From assembly GCF_036621135.1 (NCBI RefSeq), contig NZ_JAZIBG010000048.1:124001-188000 (forward strand): a stretch of 64,000 bases of DNA. The letters are read 5' to 3'. Each line of letters starts with the position of its first letter. The stretch's first letter is position 1. The position numbers were made by a program, and so were the translations under genes. Shown in pieces: positions 9,496-17,711 of the stretch. The stretch comes from Aquincola agrisoli. GTDB taxonomy: Bacteria > Pseudomonadota > Gammaproteobacteria > Burkholderiales > Burkholderiaceae_C. Below the pieces are notes generated by a model, which searched no databases, was not told the DNA's origin, and saw only the letters and a program-made list of their open reading frames with translations.

Positions 9496-11459
9496 CCGCG
9501 CTCGTTGCACCGGATGACATCGCGCCCGGCCTCTACGCCGAGCGGCTGGACCCGACCGAGAAGGGCTTCGACCGCTGGACCCGCTCGCAGCTCGGCGCGG
9601 TCGCCGCGCGACTGCGGCCGCAGGGCAGCGCGCTGGCGCGGCGGGTGCAGGAGGCGGCCGGGCTGGAGGCCGCGGTGCAGGCCCTCGACGACGCCGGCCT
9701 GCGCGCCGCGCTCGTGGCGGAAGGCCCGCAGGCGATCGCCCCGCAGGGCAGCGCCCGCGCGCTGGCGCTGGTGCGCGAGGCGGCGCGCCGCAGCCTGGGG
9801 CTGCGCCCCTTCGACACCCAGCTCATGGGCGCGGCGGTGATGATGACCGGCCGCCTCGCCGAGATGGCCACCGGCGAAGGCAAGACGCTGACGGCCGCGC
9901 TGGCGGCCTCCATCGCCGCCTGCGCCGGCGTGCCGGTGCACGTGGTCACGGTCAACGACTACCTCGCCGAGCGCGATGCCGACGAGATGCGGCCGCTGTT
10001 CGGCTTCCTCGGGCTGCGTGCGGGCTCCATCGTCACCGGCCTGAGCCTCGACGCCCGGCGGGCCGCCTATGCCTGCGACATCACCTACTGCACCAACAAG
10101 GAACTGGTCTTCGACTACCTGAAGGACCGCGTGGCCACCCAGCAGGCCCCCACGCGCGCGCAGCGCCACCTGCAGGCGCTGGTGGGCGGCCGGCCCCAGG
10201 CGCCTCTGCTGCTGCGCGGCCTGCACATGGCGATCGTCGACGAGGCCGACAGCGTGCTGATCGACGAGGCGCGCACGCCGCTGATCCTCTCGGAGAAGGC
10301 CGAGGCCTCCAAGGACGGCCCGCTGTATGCGCAGGCGCTCGAGCTCGCCCGCACGCTGCAGGCGGGCCTGCACTACGCGCTCGCGCCCGAGCGGCGCGAA
10401 CTGGTGCTGCTGCCCACCGGACGCGCGGCGCTGGCCGGGCCCTGCGCGGGCCTGGACGGCCTGTGGCAGGTGGCGCGGGCGCGCGAATCCTTCGTCGCGC
10501 AGGCGCTGCGGGCGCTGCACCTCTACGAGCGCGACCACCAGTACATCGTGGCCGACGGCAAGGTGCACATCGTCGACGAGTTCACCGGCCGCGTGCTGGC
10601 CGGGCGCACCTGGGAGCAAGGCCTGCACCAGCTCATCGAGACCAAGGAAGGCTGCGAGCTCAGCGACCATGCGCGCACGCTGGCGCGCATCACCTACCAG
10701 CGCTTCTTCCGGCGCTACCTCCGGCTGGCCGGCATGACCGGCACGGCGATGGAGGTGGCCGGCGAGCTGCGCGAGGTGTATGCGCTGGAGATCGTCCCGA
10801 TCCCGACCCACCGCCCGAGCCGCCGGCGGCTGGCCCCCGACGTGTGCTGCGCCAGCGCCGCCGACAAGTGGCGCGCGGTCGTCGAGAACGCGGCCGAGGC
10901 GCTGGCGCGCGGCCAGCCGGTGCTGATCGGCACGCGCTCGGTGCAGGCGTCGGAGGAACTGGTCGAGGTGCTGCAGGCCGCCGGCATGCCGCACCAGCTG
11001 CTCAATGCCCGGCAGGACAAGGAGGAGGCCGAGCAGGTCGCCCGCGCCGGCCAGCCGGGCATGCTGACGGTGGCCACCAACATGGCCGGCCGCGGCACCG
11101 ACATCAAGCTCGCGCCCGGCGTGGACGCGGCCGGCGGGCTGCACGTGATCCTGACCGAATACCACGAGTCGGCCCGCATCGACCGCCAGCTCGTCGGGCG
11201 CTGCGCCCGGCAGGGCGATGCCGGCAGCGCGATCGGCATCGTCGCGATCGACGACGCGCTCTTCCGCGAGCACGGCGGCGCCCTGTGGCATGCCGCGCGC
11301 GCCGGAGCGGCACGCTGCCCCGGCGGCACGGCGCTGCAGGTGCTGCGCCGCCACTGCCAGCGCCGCGCCGGTGCCCAGGGGCGCCAGGTGCGGCGGCAGA
11401 CCCAGAAACAAGACCGCAGCGTGGACGCGATGCTTGCGTTCACCGGGGAACTCCGATGA
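9492..11459 (+). CDS. Shortened SecA-like preprotein translocase ATPase
   Basis: This is a 655-residue DEAD-type motor homologous to SecA, well short of the usual 850-900 residues. Visible motifs are MATGEGKT at 125-132 (Walker A), VDEADSVLIDEAR near 249 (Walker B), the FTGR signature, the motif block TNMAGRGTDIKL near 529, and GRCARQGDAGS, which matches the SecA GRSGRQGDPGS segment. It ends about 90 residues later, so the helical scaffold/wing and the C-terminal zinc-binding SEC-C motif appear reduced or absent. It overlaps its neighbours by ATGA at both ends. It is probably an accessory SecA powering this locus rather than the housekeeping SecA. Confidence 0.9.
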   Translation: MTALVAPDDIAPGLYAERLDPTEKGFDRWTRSQLGAVAARLRPQGSALARRVQEAAGLEAAVQALDDAGLRAALVAEGPQAIAPQGSARALALVREAARRSLGLRPFDTQLMGAAVMMTGRLAEMATGEGKTLTAALAASIAACAGVPVHVVTVNDYLAERDADEMRPLFGFLGLRAGSIVTGLSLDARRAAYACDITYCTNKELVFDYLKDRVATQQAPTRAQRHLQALVGGRPQAPLLLRGLHMAIVDEADSVLIDEARTPLILSEKAEASKDGPLYAQALELARTLQAGLHYALAPERRELVLLPTGRAALAGPCAGLDGLWQVARARESFVAQALRALHLYERDHQYIVADGKVHIVDEFTGRVLAGRTWEQGLHQLIETKEGCELSDHARTLARITYQRFFRRYLRLAGMTGTAMEVAGELREVYALEIVPIPTHRPSRRRLAPDVCCASAADKWRAVVENAAEALARGQPVLIGTRSVQASEELVEVLQAAGMPHQLLNARQDKEEAEQVARAGQPGMLTVATNMAGRGTDIKLAPGVDAAGGLHVILTEYHESARIDRQLVGRCARQGDAGSAIGIVAIDDALFREHGGALWHAARAGAARCPGGTALQVLRRHCQRRAGAQGRQVRRQTQKQDRSVDAMLAFTGELR

Positions 11460-12340
11460 CCATCACACCCACCCGACAACGCCCCGCCCGCCTGCTCGCC
11501 ACGCTGCCCGCCCTGTGGCTGGCCGGCGCGGCCCAGGCCCAGTCCCCGTCGCAGGCCCAGCAGTACGACTGCCTGATCGAGCCCTACCAGCGCATTGAGC
11601 TCCGCTCGCCCGTGACGGGGCTGATCAAGGCCGTCAACGTGGAGCGCGGCAGCACCGTGCAGAAGGGGCAGGTGCTGATCGAGCTGGATTCGGGCGTCGA
11701 GGCCGCGACCCTCGCCGCGGCCCGCTACCGCGCGCAGATGCAGGGCGCGGTCCGCTCGGCGGAAAGCCGCTCGAAGTTCGCCCAGGCCAAGGAGCGGCGC
11801 TTCGACGACCTGAGCAAGCAGAAGTACGTCTCGCAGCAGGACAGCGACGAGGCCGCCGCCTCCGCCCAGGTGGCCGAGGCCGACCTGCTGGAGGCGCGCG
11901 ACAACCGCGAGTTGGCGCAGCTGGAGGTGCGCCGGCTGACGGAGGTCATCGAGCAGCGCCGGCTGCGCAGCCCGGTGGCCGGGCTCGTCACCGACCGCAC
12001 GCAGAATCCCGGCGAGCTGGCGCAGTCCGGCGACGGCGCCAAGCCGATCATCCAGCTGGCGCAGGTGCACCCGCTGCGCGTGGAGCTGGTGCTGCCCGTC
12101 GCGCGCTACGGCACGCTGGCGGTGGGCGCGACGGCCACCATCGAGCCCGAGGCGCCGCTCAAGGGGCGCTACACCGCGCAGATCAAGCACATCGACCGCG
12201 TGGTCGACGCCGCCAGCGGCACCTTCCGCGTGCGCCTGGAACTGCCCAACCCCGACGGGGCGATCACCGCTGGCGTCAAGTGCCGCGCGGGGTTCGCCGG
12301 CGGCAGGCCGGCGGGTGCCGGGGACGCGTCCGCACGGTAG
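11456..12340 (+). CDS. HlyD/RND-type periplasmic adaptor subunit
   Basis: This 294-residue adaptor has a cleavable signal peptide ending near AGAAQAQS. It has the lipoyl pair (RSPVTGLIKAVNVERGSTVQKGQ and RSPVAGLVTDRTQNPGELAQ), a coiled-coil hairpin of about 90 residues between them, and a beta-barrel domain near the C-terminus. It resembles RND efflux adaptors and is soluble rather than membrane-spanning. It overlaps the SecA-like gene by ATGA. It probably connects an inner-membrane component to an outer-membrane channel that is not encoded in this window. Confidence 0.87.
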   Translation: MTITPTRQRPARLLATLPALWLAGAAQAQSPSQAQQYDCLIEPYQRIELRSPVTGLIKAVNVERGSTVQKGQVLIELDSGVEAATLAAARYRAQMQGAVRSAESRSKFAQAKERRFDDLSKQKYVSQQDSDEAAASAQVAEADLLEARDNRELAQLEVRRLTEVIEQRRLRSPVAGLVTDRTQNPGELAQSGDGAKPIIQLAQVHPLRVELVLPVARYGTLAVGATATIEPEAPLKGRYTAQIKHIDRVVDAASGTFRVRLELPNPDGAITAGVKCRAGFAGGRPAGAGDASAR

Positions 12341-12350
12341 CGCCCGCCGC

Positions 12351-13259
12351 TCACGGCAGCCGCTTCTCGCGCGGATGGCCGTAGTACCCGTCCAGCAGCG
12401 GCTCGCGGGCCGTGTCGAAGCGGTTGAGGATCGACACGACGTTCGGGCACTGCTCCAGCATCGCGAAGGCCTGGCCCACCAGCCGCCGCGGCGTGCGGCC
12501 CGCCTCCACCACCATCACCACCTGCCCGACGCGGCCGGCCAGGGTCTGCGCGCCGGGCGTGGCCAGCAGCGGCGGGCCGTCGAAGATGACGATCCGGTCG
12601 TCGTAGCGGCACGCCAGTTCCTCCAGCAGCCGGTTCATCGCCGTGCTGGCCAGCAGTTCGGCCGACCGTGTGCCCAACGTGCCCGTGGGCAGCACCGAGA
12701 GCTTCGGGATGTTGGTGCACAGGATCAGGTCCGACAGGTCGAGGCCCGGGTCGAGCAGCGCGTCGAACAGGCCCTTGGTCGACGGCATCCCCAGGCGGTC
12801 CGGCAGGCCGGGGCGCAGCACGTCGGCATCGACCAGCAGCACCGAGGTGTCGATCTCCATCGCGATGCTCATCGCCAGGTTGATCGCGCAGAAGGTCTTG
12901 CCTTCGGCCGGCACCGAGCTCGTCACCATCACCAGCGCGTTGCGCCGCTGGCCCGGCCCGTCCCGGTCGGCCGCCAGGCGCAGCACGCTGCGCTTGAGGT
13001 GGCGGAACTCGTCGGCCATGCGGCTGCCGTCGAGGCTGGGCACGAGCTGGCCCGCCCGCTGCAGGCGCGCCAGGTCGATCTGGACCTGGTGCCCCTGGCG
13101 CGGCGGCGCCTTCTGCACCACCGGGCTGGCCGCGATGCGCGCCGCCACCCCTGGCCTCAACGGGGCCGCGCTCTCGGCGCCGAGCGGCGTCCACGGCAGC
13201 TTCACCCCCGTGCGCGCCAGCGCCTGCAGCCGGTTCGCGGCCTGCTCGATGAGACTCAT
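12351..13259 (-). CDS. XrtA-type exopolysaccharide tyrosine autokinase (BY-kinase)
   Basis: This is a 302-residue cytoplasmic bacterial tyrosine kinase that works with the chain-length protein to control polysaccharide polymerisation. It shows Walker A SSVPAEGKT (114-122), Walker A' VLLVDADVLRP (140-150) and Walker B IVIFDGPP (223-230). The C-terminal tail carries only a YY pair (DGYYGHP) rather than a long tyrosine cluster. The layout fits the autokinases of exopolysaccharide/PEP-CTERM loci. The gene lies 28 bases downstream of the Wzz-like gene on the same strand, so they form an operon. Confidence 0.9.
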   Translation of the reverse strand: MSLIEQAANRLQALARTGVKLPWTPLGAESAAPLRPGVAARIAASPVVQKAPPRQGHQVQIDLARLQRAGQLVPSLDGSRMADEFRHLKRSVLRLAADRDGPGQRRNALVMVTSSVPAEGKTFCAINLAMSIAMEIDTSVLLVDADVLRPGLPDRLGMPSTKGLFDALLDPGLDLSDLILCTNIPKLSVLPTGTLGTRSAELLASTAMNRLLEELACRYDDRIVIFDGPPLLATPGAQTLAGRVGQVVMVVEAGRTPRRLVGQAFAMLEQCPNVVSILNRFDTAREPLLDGYYGHPREKRLP

Positions 13260-13287
13260 GCCTGCCCCTCGTCGCGTCCAGGGGCCC

Positions 13288-14844
13288 TCATGACGCGGCC
13301 CCCAGCGCGATCCAGCCGATCCACGCCGCCTGCACCGCCAGCAGCGCGCCCACCGCCAGCGCCACGCGCCGCCGCTCCGACCGCTCGGCTTGGTGCGAGC
13401 GCTGGTGCGGCGACGTGGACACGGTGCCCAGCACCGGCCGCGCGGTGAACTTGCGCAGCGACTGCACGTCGGTGAACGTCGGCCGCAGGCGCTCGGCCTG
13501 GCGCGGCGCCGCCAGGCCCGCCAGCAGCGCCAGCGCCGCGGCCGCCGCGGCCAGCAGCGGCCGGCCGGGGAACACCGGCCCCGGCTGCACGCGCGGCGGC
13601 TCCACCACCCGGAACTCGGCCATGCGGGACGACTCGTCCAGCTGCACGCCGAGCGAGGCCGATTCGCGGCGCGCGACGAGCTGCTCGTAGTTCTTGCGAA
13701 TCACGTCGTAGTCGCGGTTGAGCTGCACCAGCTCGGCCTCGACCTGCGGCGCCTTGCCGGCCACCGCGCGGGCCGCGTCGAGCCGCTGCTGCTCCACATC
13801 GAGCCGCGACCGCAGGCTCGCGACCTGCGCCTCGCTCTCCACCAGCGCCACGCGCAGCCGCTGGTAGACGGGGTTCGCCGCCCGCGCCCGGCCCGGCGAC
13901 GACGAGGCCGCCCGCGCCGCGGCCTCGGCCGCGCGCTGGCCTTCGAGGCGGACGACCTGCTCGCGCAGGCTGATGATCTCCGGGTGCGCCTCGGTATAGC
14001 GGTTCGAGAGGTCGGCCAGCTGCTTCCAGGTGTTGGCCAGCGCGGCCGCCACCGGCGAAGGCGCCCCGGTGGGCTCCAGGTCCGGATCGGAGGCGACGCG
14101 GGCCTCCTCCTGCGCCATCTCACGCCGGTAGGCCTCGCTCGCGCGTTCGGCCGCCTTGAGGTCGACGCTGAGCTTGACCACCTCGTCGGACAGCATCGAC
14201 ATGCGGCTGAAGTAGTCCTGCGCATGCACGCCGGTGGTGCCGAAGTGCAGCAGCTTGAACTGCTTCAGGCGCTCCTCGGCCGCGACCAGCTTGGCCTCGT
14301 AGCCGGCGATGCGGTCGGCGATGAAGCGGCTTGCGTCCTGCGAGTCGCGGCGCTTGTCCTCGAACGAGGTGTCGACGAACAGCGTCACCGTCGCCTCGAC
14401 CACGCGGCGCGCCACCTCGGGATCGGGGTCGCGGAAGCTGATGGTGTAGAGGCCGGCGTCGCCGATGGTCAGCCGGATCTGCTTCATCAGCCGCGTCAGC
14501 GTCGCCTCGCGCTGCGCCGGCGTGGCGATGGGCAGGCCCATGCCGGGCTGGTCGACGAGCCACTCCATGTGCGGGCGCGACACCACCGTGCGCGCCAGCA
14601 GGCGCACCTGCTGGTCCATGTCGGGCTGGTACGCGAGCCCGGCCATCAGCGGCTTCAGCACGGACTGGGTATCGACGTAGACGAGCGCACGCGCCTCGTA
14701 GCGCTGCGGGATCAGCGGCACCACCACCGCGCCCGCCAGCGCGAAGGCCCACGCCACGCCCACCGCCAGCCAGCGCCGGCGCCAGGACATGCGCGACACG
14801 CCGTGCAGCCTGTCGATCAGCGATGGAAGAACCGGTTGCGTCAT
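13288..14844 (-). CDS. Wzz-like polysaccharide chain-length determinant (XrtA-system type)
   Basis: This 518-residue inner-membrane protein controls polymer length. The Wzz domain starts with transmembrane helix 1 near 24-46 (WLAVGVAWAFALAGAVVVPL). A long periplasmic coiled-coil region (about 170-400) contains a Gln/Glu/Arg-rich helix around EVVKLSVDLKAAERASEAYR. The second helix (about 430-447) has the typical proline-rich lead-in RVVEPPRVQPGPVFPGRP, and a third hydrophobic stretch closes the protein. It is first in the kinase operon and is preceded by an FNR-like palindrome with a -10 box at 14898-14903. Confidence 0.9.
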   Translation of the reverse strand: MTQPVLPSLIDRLHGVSRMSWRRRWLAVGVAWAFALAGAVVVPLIPQRYEARALVYVDTQSVLKPLMAGLAYQPDMDQQVRLLARTVVSRPHMEWLVDQPGMGLPIATPAQREATLTRLMKQIRLTIGDAGLYTISFRDPDPEVARRVVEATVTLFVDTSFEDKRRDSQDASRFIADRIAGYEAKLVAAEERLKQFKLLHFGTTGVHAQDYFSRMSMLSDEVVKLSVDLKAAERASEAYRREMAQEEARVASDPDLEPTGAPSPVAAALANTWKQLADLSNRYTEAHPEIISLREQVVRLEGQRAAEAAARAASSSPGRARAANPVYQRLRVALVESEAQVASLRSRLDVEQQRLDAARAVAGKAPQVEAELVQLNRDYDVIRKNYEQLVARRESASLGVQLDESSRMAEFRVVEPPRVQPGPVFPGRPLLAAAAAALALLAGLAAPRQAERLRPTFTDVQSLRKFTARPVLGTVSTSPHQRSHQAERSERRRVALAVGALLAVQAAWIGWIALGAAS

Positions 14845-14897
14845 GGCTGCGGACCCGATGCCTGCTCCCGCCGGCCGCGCGGCCGGTACGTGCCCCC

Positions 14898-14939
14898 ACT
14901 ATCCGGCCGCCTCCCGCGGCCGGCATTGAGCACCCTCAA
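14898..14939 (-). promoter_or_regulatory. FNR-like palindrome and -10 box of the chain-length/kinase operon
   Basis: The palindrome TTGAG-CACC-CTCAA lies at 14926-14939. Read leftward, 22 bases separate it from the -10-like box GATAGT (14903-14898), leaving an untranslated leader of about 45 bases to the ATG at 14844. This spacing is that of class II FNR/CRP activation (site centred near -41.5). On the other strand CATCGT at 14961-14966 lies 21 bases away, so the site might also serve the divergent acetyltransferase gene. Confidence 0.65.
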
Positions 14940-14997
14940 CGGGGCCGGCCCGGCCCTTGGCATCGTGGGGTCCATCGTTCACTTCGGGAGTGCCGCC

Positions 14998-15531
14998 ATG
15001 CCGGTTTCGGACAGCGTCGCCTTGGGCCAGCGCGTCACCATCCTCCACCCCGCGCTGGTCAACCTGTATGGCTGCCGCATCGGCGACGACTGCCGCATCG
15101 GCACCTTCGTCGAGGTGCAGAAGAACGCCGTGATCGGCGCACGCTGCAAGGTCTCCTCGCACAGCTTCATCTGCGAGGGCGTGACGCTGGAGGACGAGGT
15201 CTTCGTCGGCCACGGCGTGATGTTCACCAACGACCGGCTGCCCCGCGCCACCAACGCGCAAGGCGGCCTGCAGTCGGAGGCCGACTGGTGCCTGACGACG
15301 ACACGCGTGTGCCGGGGCGCCTCGATCGGCAGCAACGCCACCATCGTGTGCGGCGTGACGATCGGCGAAGGCGCACTCGTCGGCGCGGGCGCCGTGGTCA
15401 CGCACGACGTGCCGCCCTTCGCCGTCGTCGCGGGCGTGCCCGCACGGGTCATCGGCCGGGTGGGCGGCACCCCTCACAACGGCGGTGCCGGCATTGAGTC
15501 GGCTCAATCCGCCGCCGCGGCCGGCGCTTAG
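14998..15531 (+). CDS. Left-handed beta-helix sugar N-acetyltransferase (WbpD-like)
   Basis: This 177-residue hexapeptide-repeat enzyme probably acetylates an amino sugar nucleotide with acetyl-CoA. Isoleucine-rich hexapeptides run through the protein (for example IGDDCRIGTFVEV, IGSNATIVCGVTIGEGALVGAG), ending with the usual VVAGVPARVIGRVG. The loop HGVMFTNDRLPRA matches WbpD/FdtC-type acetyltransferases. The ATG follows GGGAG. The last 14 codons after the family's normal end overlap the next gene's palindrome. The oxidoreductase and aminotransferase that follow support a 3-acetamido sugar pathway. Confidence 0.87.
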   Translation: MPVSDSVALGQRVTILHPALVNLYGCRIGDDCRIGTFVEVQKNAVIGARCKVSSHSFICEGVTLEDEVFVGHGVMFTNDRLPRATNAQGGLQSEADWCLTTTRVCRGASIGSNATIVCGVTIGEGALVGAGAVVTHDVPPFAVVAGVPARVIGRVGGTPHNGGAGIESAQSAAAAGA

Positions 15532-15534
15532 CCT
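15494..15534 (+). promoter_or_regulatory. FNR-like palindrome and -10 box inside the 3' end of the acetyltransferase gene
   Basis: The palindrome TTGAG-TCGG-CTCAA lies at 15494-15507, with matching A and T flanks. After 21 bases comes TAGCCT at 15529-15534, a -10-like box whose first three bases are also the acetyltransferase stop codon. Transcription would begin near 15541, about 21 bases before the oxidoreductase ATG. The arrangement matches the other three sites in this window. Confidence 0.6.
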
Positions 15535-15561
15535 GCGCAGCGTCCACGGGAGGAGGATCGA

Positions 15562-16587
15562 ATGATCAACATCGGCGTCATCGGCTACGGCTACTGGGGA
15601 CCCAACCTGGTCCGCAACTTCTCGGAAACACCCGGCCTGCGCCTCGTCGCGGTGGCCGACCTGGACCGCGCCCGGCTCGATCCGGTCCAGCGGCGCTACC
15701 CCGCCATCACCACCACCACCGACTACCGCGACCTGCTGCGGGACCCCGCGGTCGATGCGATCGCGGTGGCCACCCCGGTGGACACGCACTTCGAGCTGGG
15801 CATGGCCGTGCTGCGCGCAGGCAAACACCTGTGGATGGAGAAGCCGATGGCGCAGACCTCGGACGAGGCGCGGCAGCTCGTCGAGCTGGCCGACGAGCGC
15901 GGCCTCACGCTCATCGTCGACCACACCTTCATCTACACGCCCGCGGTGCGCAAGATGCGCGAGCTGATCGCCGGCGGCGAGCTGGGCCGCATCTACTACT
16001 ACGACTCGATCCGCGTGAACCTGGGCCTCTTCCAGCGCGACGTCAGCGTCATCGCCGACCTCGCGGTGCACGACTTCGCGATCCTCGCGCACATCCTCGA
16101 CGAGCAGCCGGTGGCCGTCACGGCCAGCGGCATCAACCACTTCCCCGGCACGCCGGAGAACCTCGCCTACGTGACGCTGTTCTACGACTCCGGCACGATC
16201 GCCCACGCCAACGTGAGCTGGCTGGCGCCGGTCAAGGTGCGCCAGATCCTGGTCGGCGGCAGCCGCAAGATGATCACCTACGACGACCTGGAGCCGAGCG
16301 AGAAGGTCAAGGTCTACGACAAGGGCGTCAGCTTCACCGACGACCCCGGCCAGATCCACGAGATGCGCGTCGGCTACCGCAGCGGCGACATGTGGGCGCC
16401 GCGCCTGGCGGTGACGGAGGCGCTGCGCAACGAGGGCGAGCATTTCGTCGACTGTGTCAACCATGGCAGGCTGCCGCAGACCGGCGGCGGGCTCGGCCTG
16501 CGGGTGGTGCAGCTCATCGAGGCGGCCAGCGCGTCGATGCGGCGCAAGGGCGAGACCGTCTACCTGCGCCAGGAGGTGGCGGCATGA
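15562..16587 (+). CDS. Gfo/Idh/MocA-family sugar-nucleotide dehydrogenase (WbpB-like)
   Basis: This 341-residue NAD(P)-dependent oxidoreductase has an N-terminal Rossmann motif IGVIGYGYWGPN, the family motif EKPMA near residue 93, and an alpha/beta C-terminal substrate domain. In WbpB-type pathways the enzyme makes the 3-keto sugar used by the aminotransferase. A strong GGAGGAGG ribosome-binding site lies 8 bases before the ATG. Its stop overlaps the next start (ATGA), forming a pathway pair with that gene. The exact substrate cannot be read from sequence alone. Confidence 0.88.
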   Translation: MINIGVIGYGYWGPNLVRNFSETPGLRLVAVADLDRARLDPVQRRYPAITTTTDYRDLLRDPAVDAIAVATPVDTHFELGMAVLRAGKHLWMEKPMAQTSDEARQLVELADERGLTLIVDHTFIYTPAVRKMRELIAGGELGRIYYYDSIRVNLGLFQRDVSVIADLAVHDFAILAHILDEQPVAVTASGINHFPGTPENLAYVTLFYDSGTIAHANVSWLAPVKVRQILVGGSRKMITYDDLEPSEKVKVYDKGVSFTDDPGQIHEMRVGYRSGDMWAPRLAVTEALRNEGEHFVDCVNHGRLPQTGGGLGLRVVQLIEAASASMRRKGETVYLRQEVAA

Positions 16588-17711
16588 TCCCCTTCGTCGA
16601 CCTGAAGGCGCAGCACGCGGCGCTGCGCGAGGAGCTGCTCTCGGCCATCGGCGGCGTGCTGCAGAGTTGCGAGTTCACGCTCGGGCGCGAGGTGGCGGCG
16701 TTCGAGGCCTCGTTCGCCGAGTACTGCGGCACGCGGCACGGCGTGGGTGTCAACAGCGGCACCAGCGCGCTGCACCTGGCGCTGCTGGCCGCCGGCGCGG
16801 GCCCCGGCGACGAGGTGGTGACAGTGCCGTTCACCTTCATGGCCACCGCCTCGGCGATCCAGTACACCGGCGCGACGCCGGTCTTCGTCGACATCGACCC
16901 GCGCAGCTTCACGATGGACCCGGCCGCGGTGGAGGCGGCGATCACGCCGCGCACGAAGGTGCTGCTGCCGGTGCACCTCTTCGGCCAGACGGCCGACATG
17001 GACCCGCTGATGGAGATCGCGCGCCGCCACGGCCTCGTCGTGATCGAGGACGCGGCGCAGGCGCACGGTGCGCTCTACAAGGGCCGGCGCGCCGGCAGCA
17101 TCGGCGACATGGGCTGCTTCAGCTTCTACCCGGGCAAGAACCTGGGCGCCTGCGGCGAGGGCGGCATGGTCGTCAGCAACCACCCCGAGGCCGTGCAGCG
17201 CATGCGCATGCTTCGCGACTGGGGCGCCGAGCGCAAGTACCACCATGTGCTCAAGGGCTACAACTACCGGCTCGAAGGCATCCAGGGCGCCGTGCTCAAC
17301 GTGAAGCTGCGCTACCTGGAGGCCTGGACCGAGGCGCGGCGGGCCGCGGCCGCACGCTACGACCGGCTGCTCGCGCAGGCGGACGTCGGCCTGCCCGAGG
17401 CGATGGCCTGGGGGCGGCACGTGTACCACGTGTACGCGGTGCGGTGCGCGGAACGCGCGGCGCTGCAGCAGGGGCTGGCGGAGGCCGGCATCCAGACCGG
17501 CATCCACTACCCCTTCCCCATCCACCTGCTGCAGGCCTTTGCCGACCTCGGCTACCCGGCCGGTTCGTTCCCGCATGCGGAGCAGGCCGCCCGGGAGGTG
17601 CTGTCGCTGCCGATGTTCCCCGAATTGACCGAAGCGCAGTCGGCCGAAGTGGCCGAGGCGGTGCGCCGCCTGGCCGTGCCCGCACAGGCCTCGCTCGCGA
17701 GCGTGACGTGA
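16584..17711 (+). CDS. DegT/DnrJ/EryC1/StrS sugar aminotransferase (WbpE-like)
   Basis: This 375-residue PLP enzyme transfers an amino group to a keto sugar nucleotide. The family fold is clear: GVNSGTSALHLAL in the cofactor pocket, VIEDAAQAHGA (Asp and Gln contacts), and the PLP lysine in FSFYPGKNLGACGEGGM. The C-terminal YNYRLEGIQGAVL block is typical. It follows the dehydrogenase with an ATGA overlap and precedes an acyltransferase with a GTGA overlap. With the acetyltransferase at 14998 this gives a dehydrogenase/aminotransferase/acetyltransferase trio. Confidence 0.92.
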   Translation: MIPFVDLKAQHAALREELLSAIGGVLQSCEFTLGREVAAFEASFAEYCGTRHGVGVNSGTSALHLALLAAGAGPGDEVVTVPFTFMATASAIQYTGATPVFVDIDPRSFTMDPAAVEAAITPRTKVLLPVHLFGQTADMDPLMEIARRHGLVVIEDAAQAHGALYKGRRAGSIGDMGCFSFYPGKNLGACGEGGMVVSNHPEAVQRMRMLRDWGAERKYHHVLKGYNYRLEGIQGAVLNVKLRYLEAWTEARRAAAARYDRLLAQADVGLPEAMAWGRHVYHVYAVRCAERAALQQGLAEAGIQTGIHYPFPIHLLQAFADLGYPAGSFPHAEQAAREVLSLPMFPELTEAQSAEVAEAVRRLAVPAQASLASVT

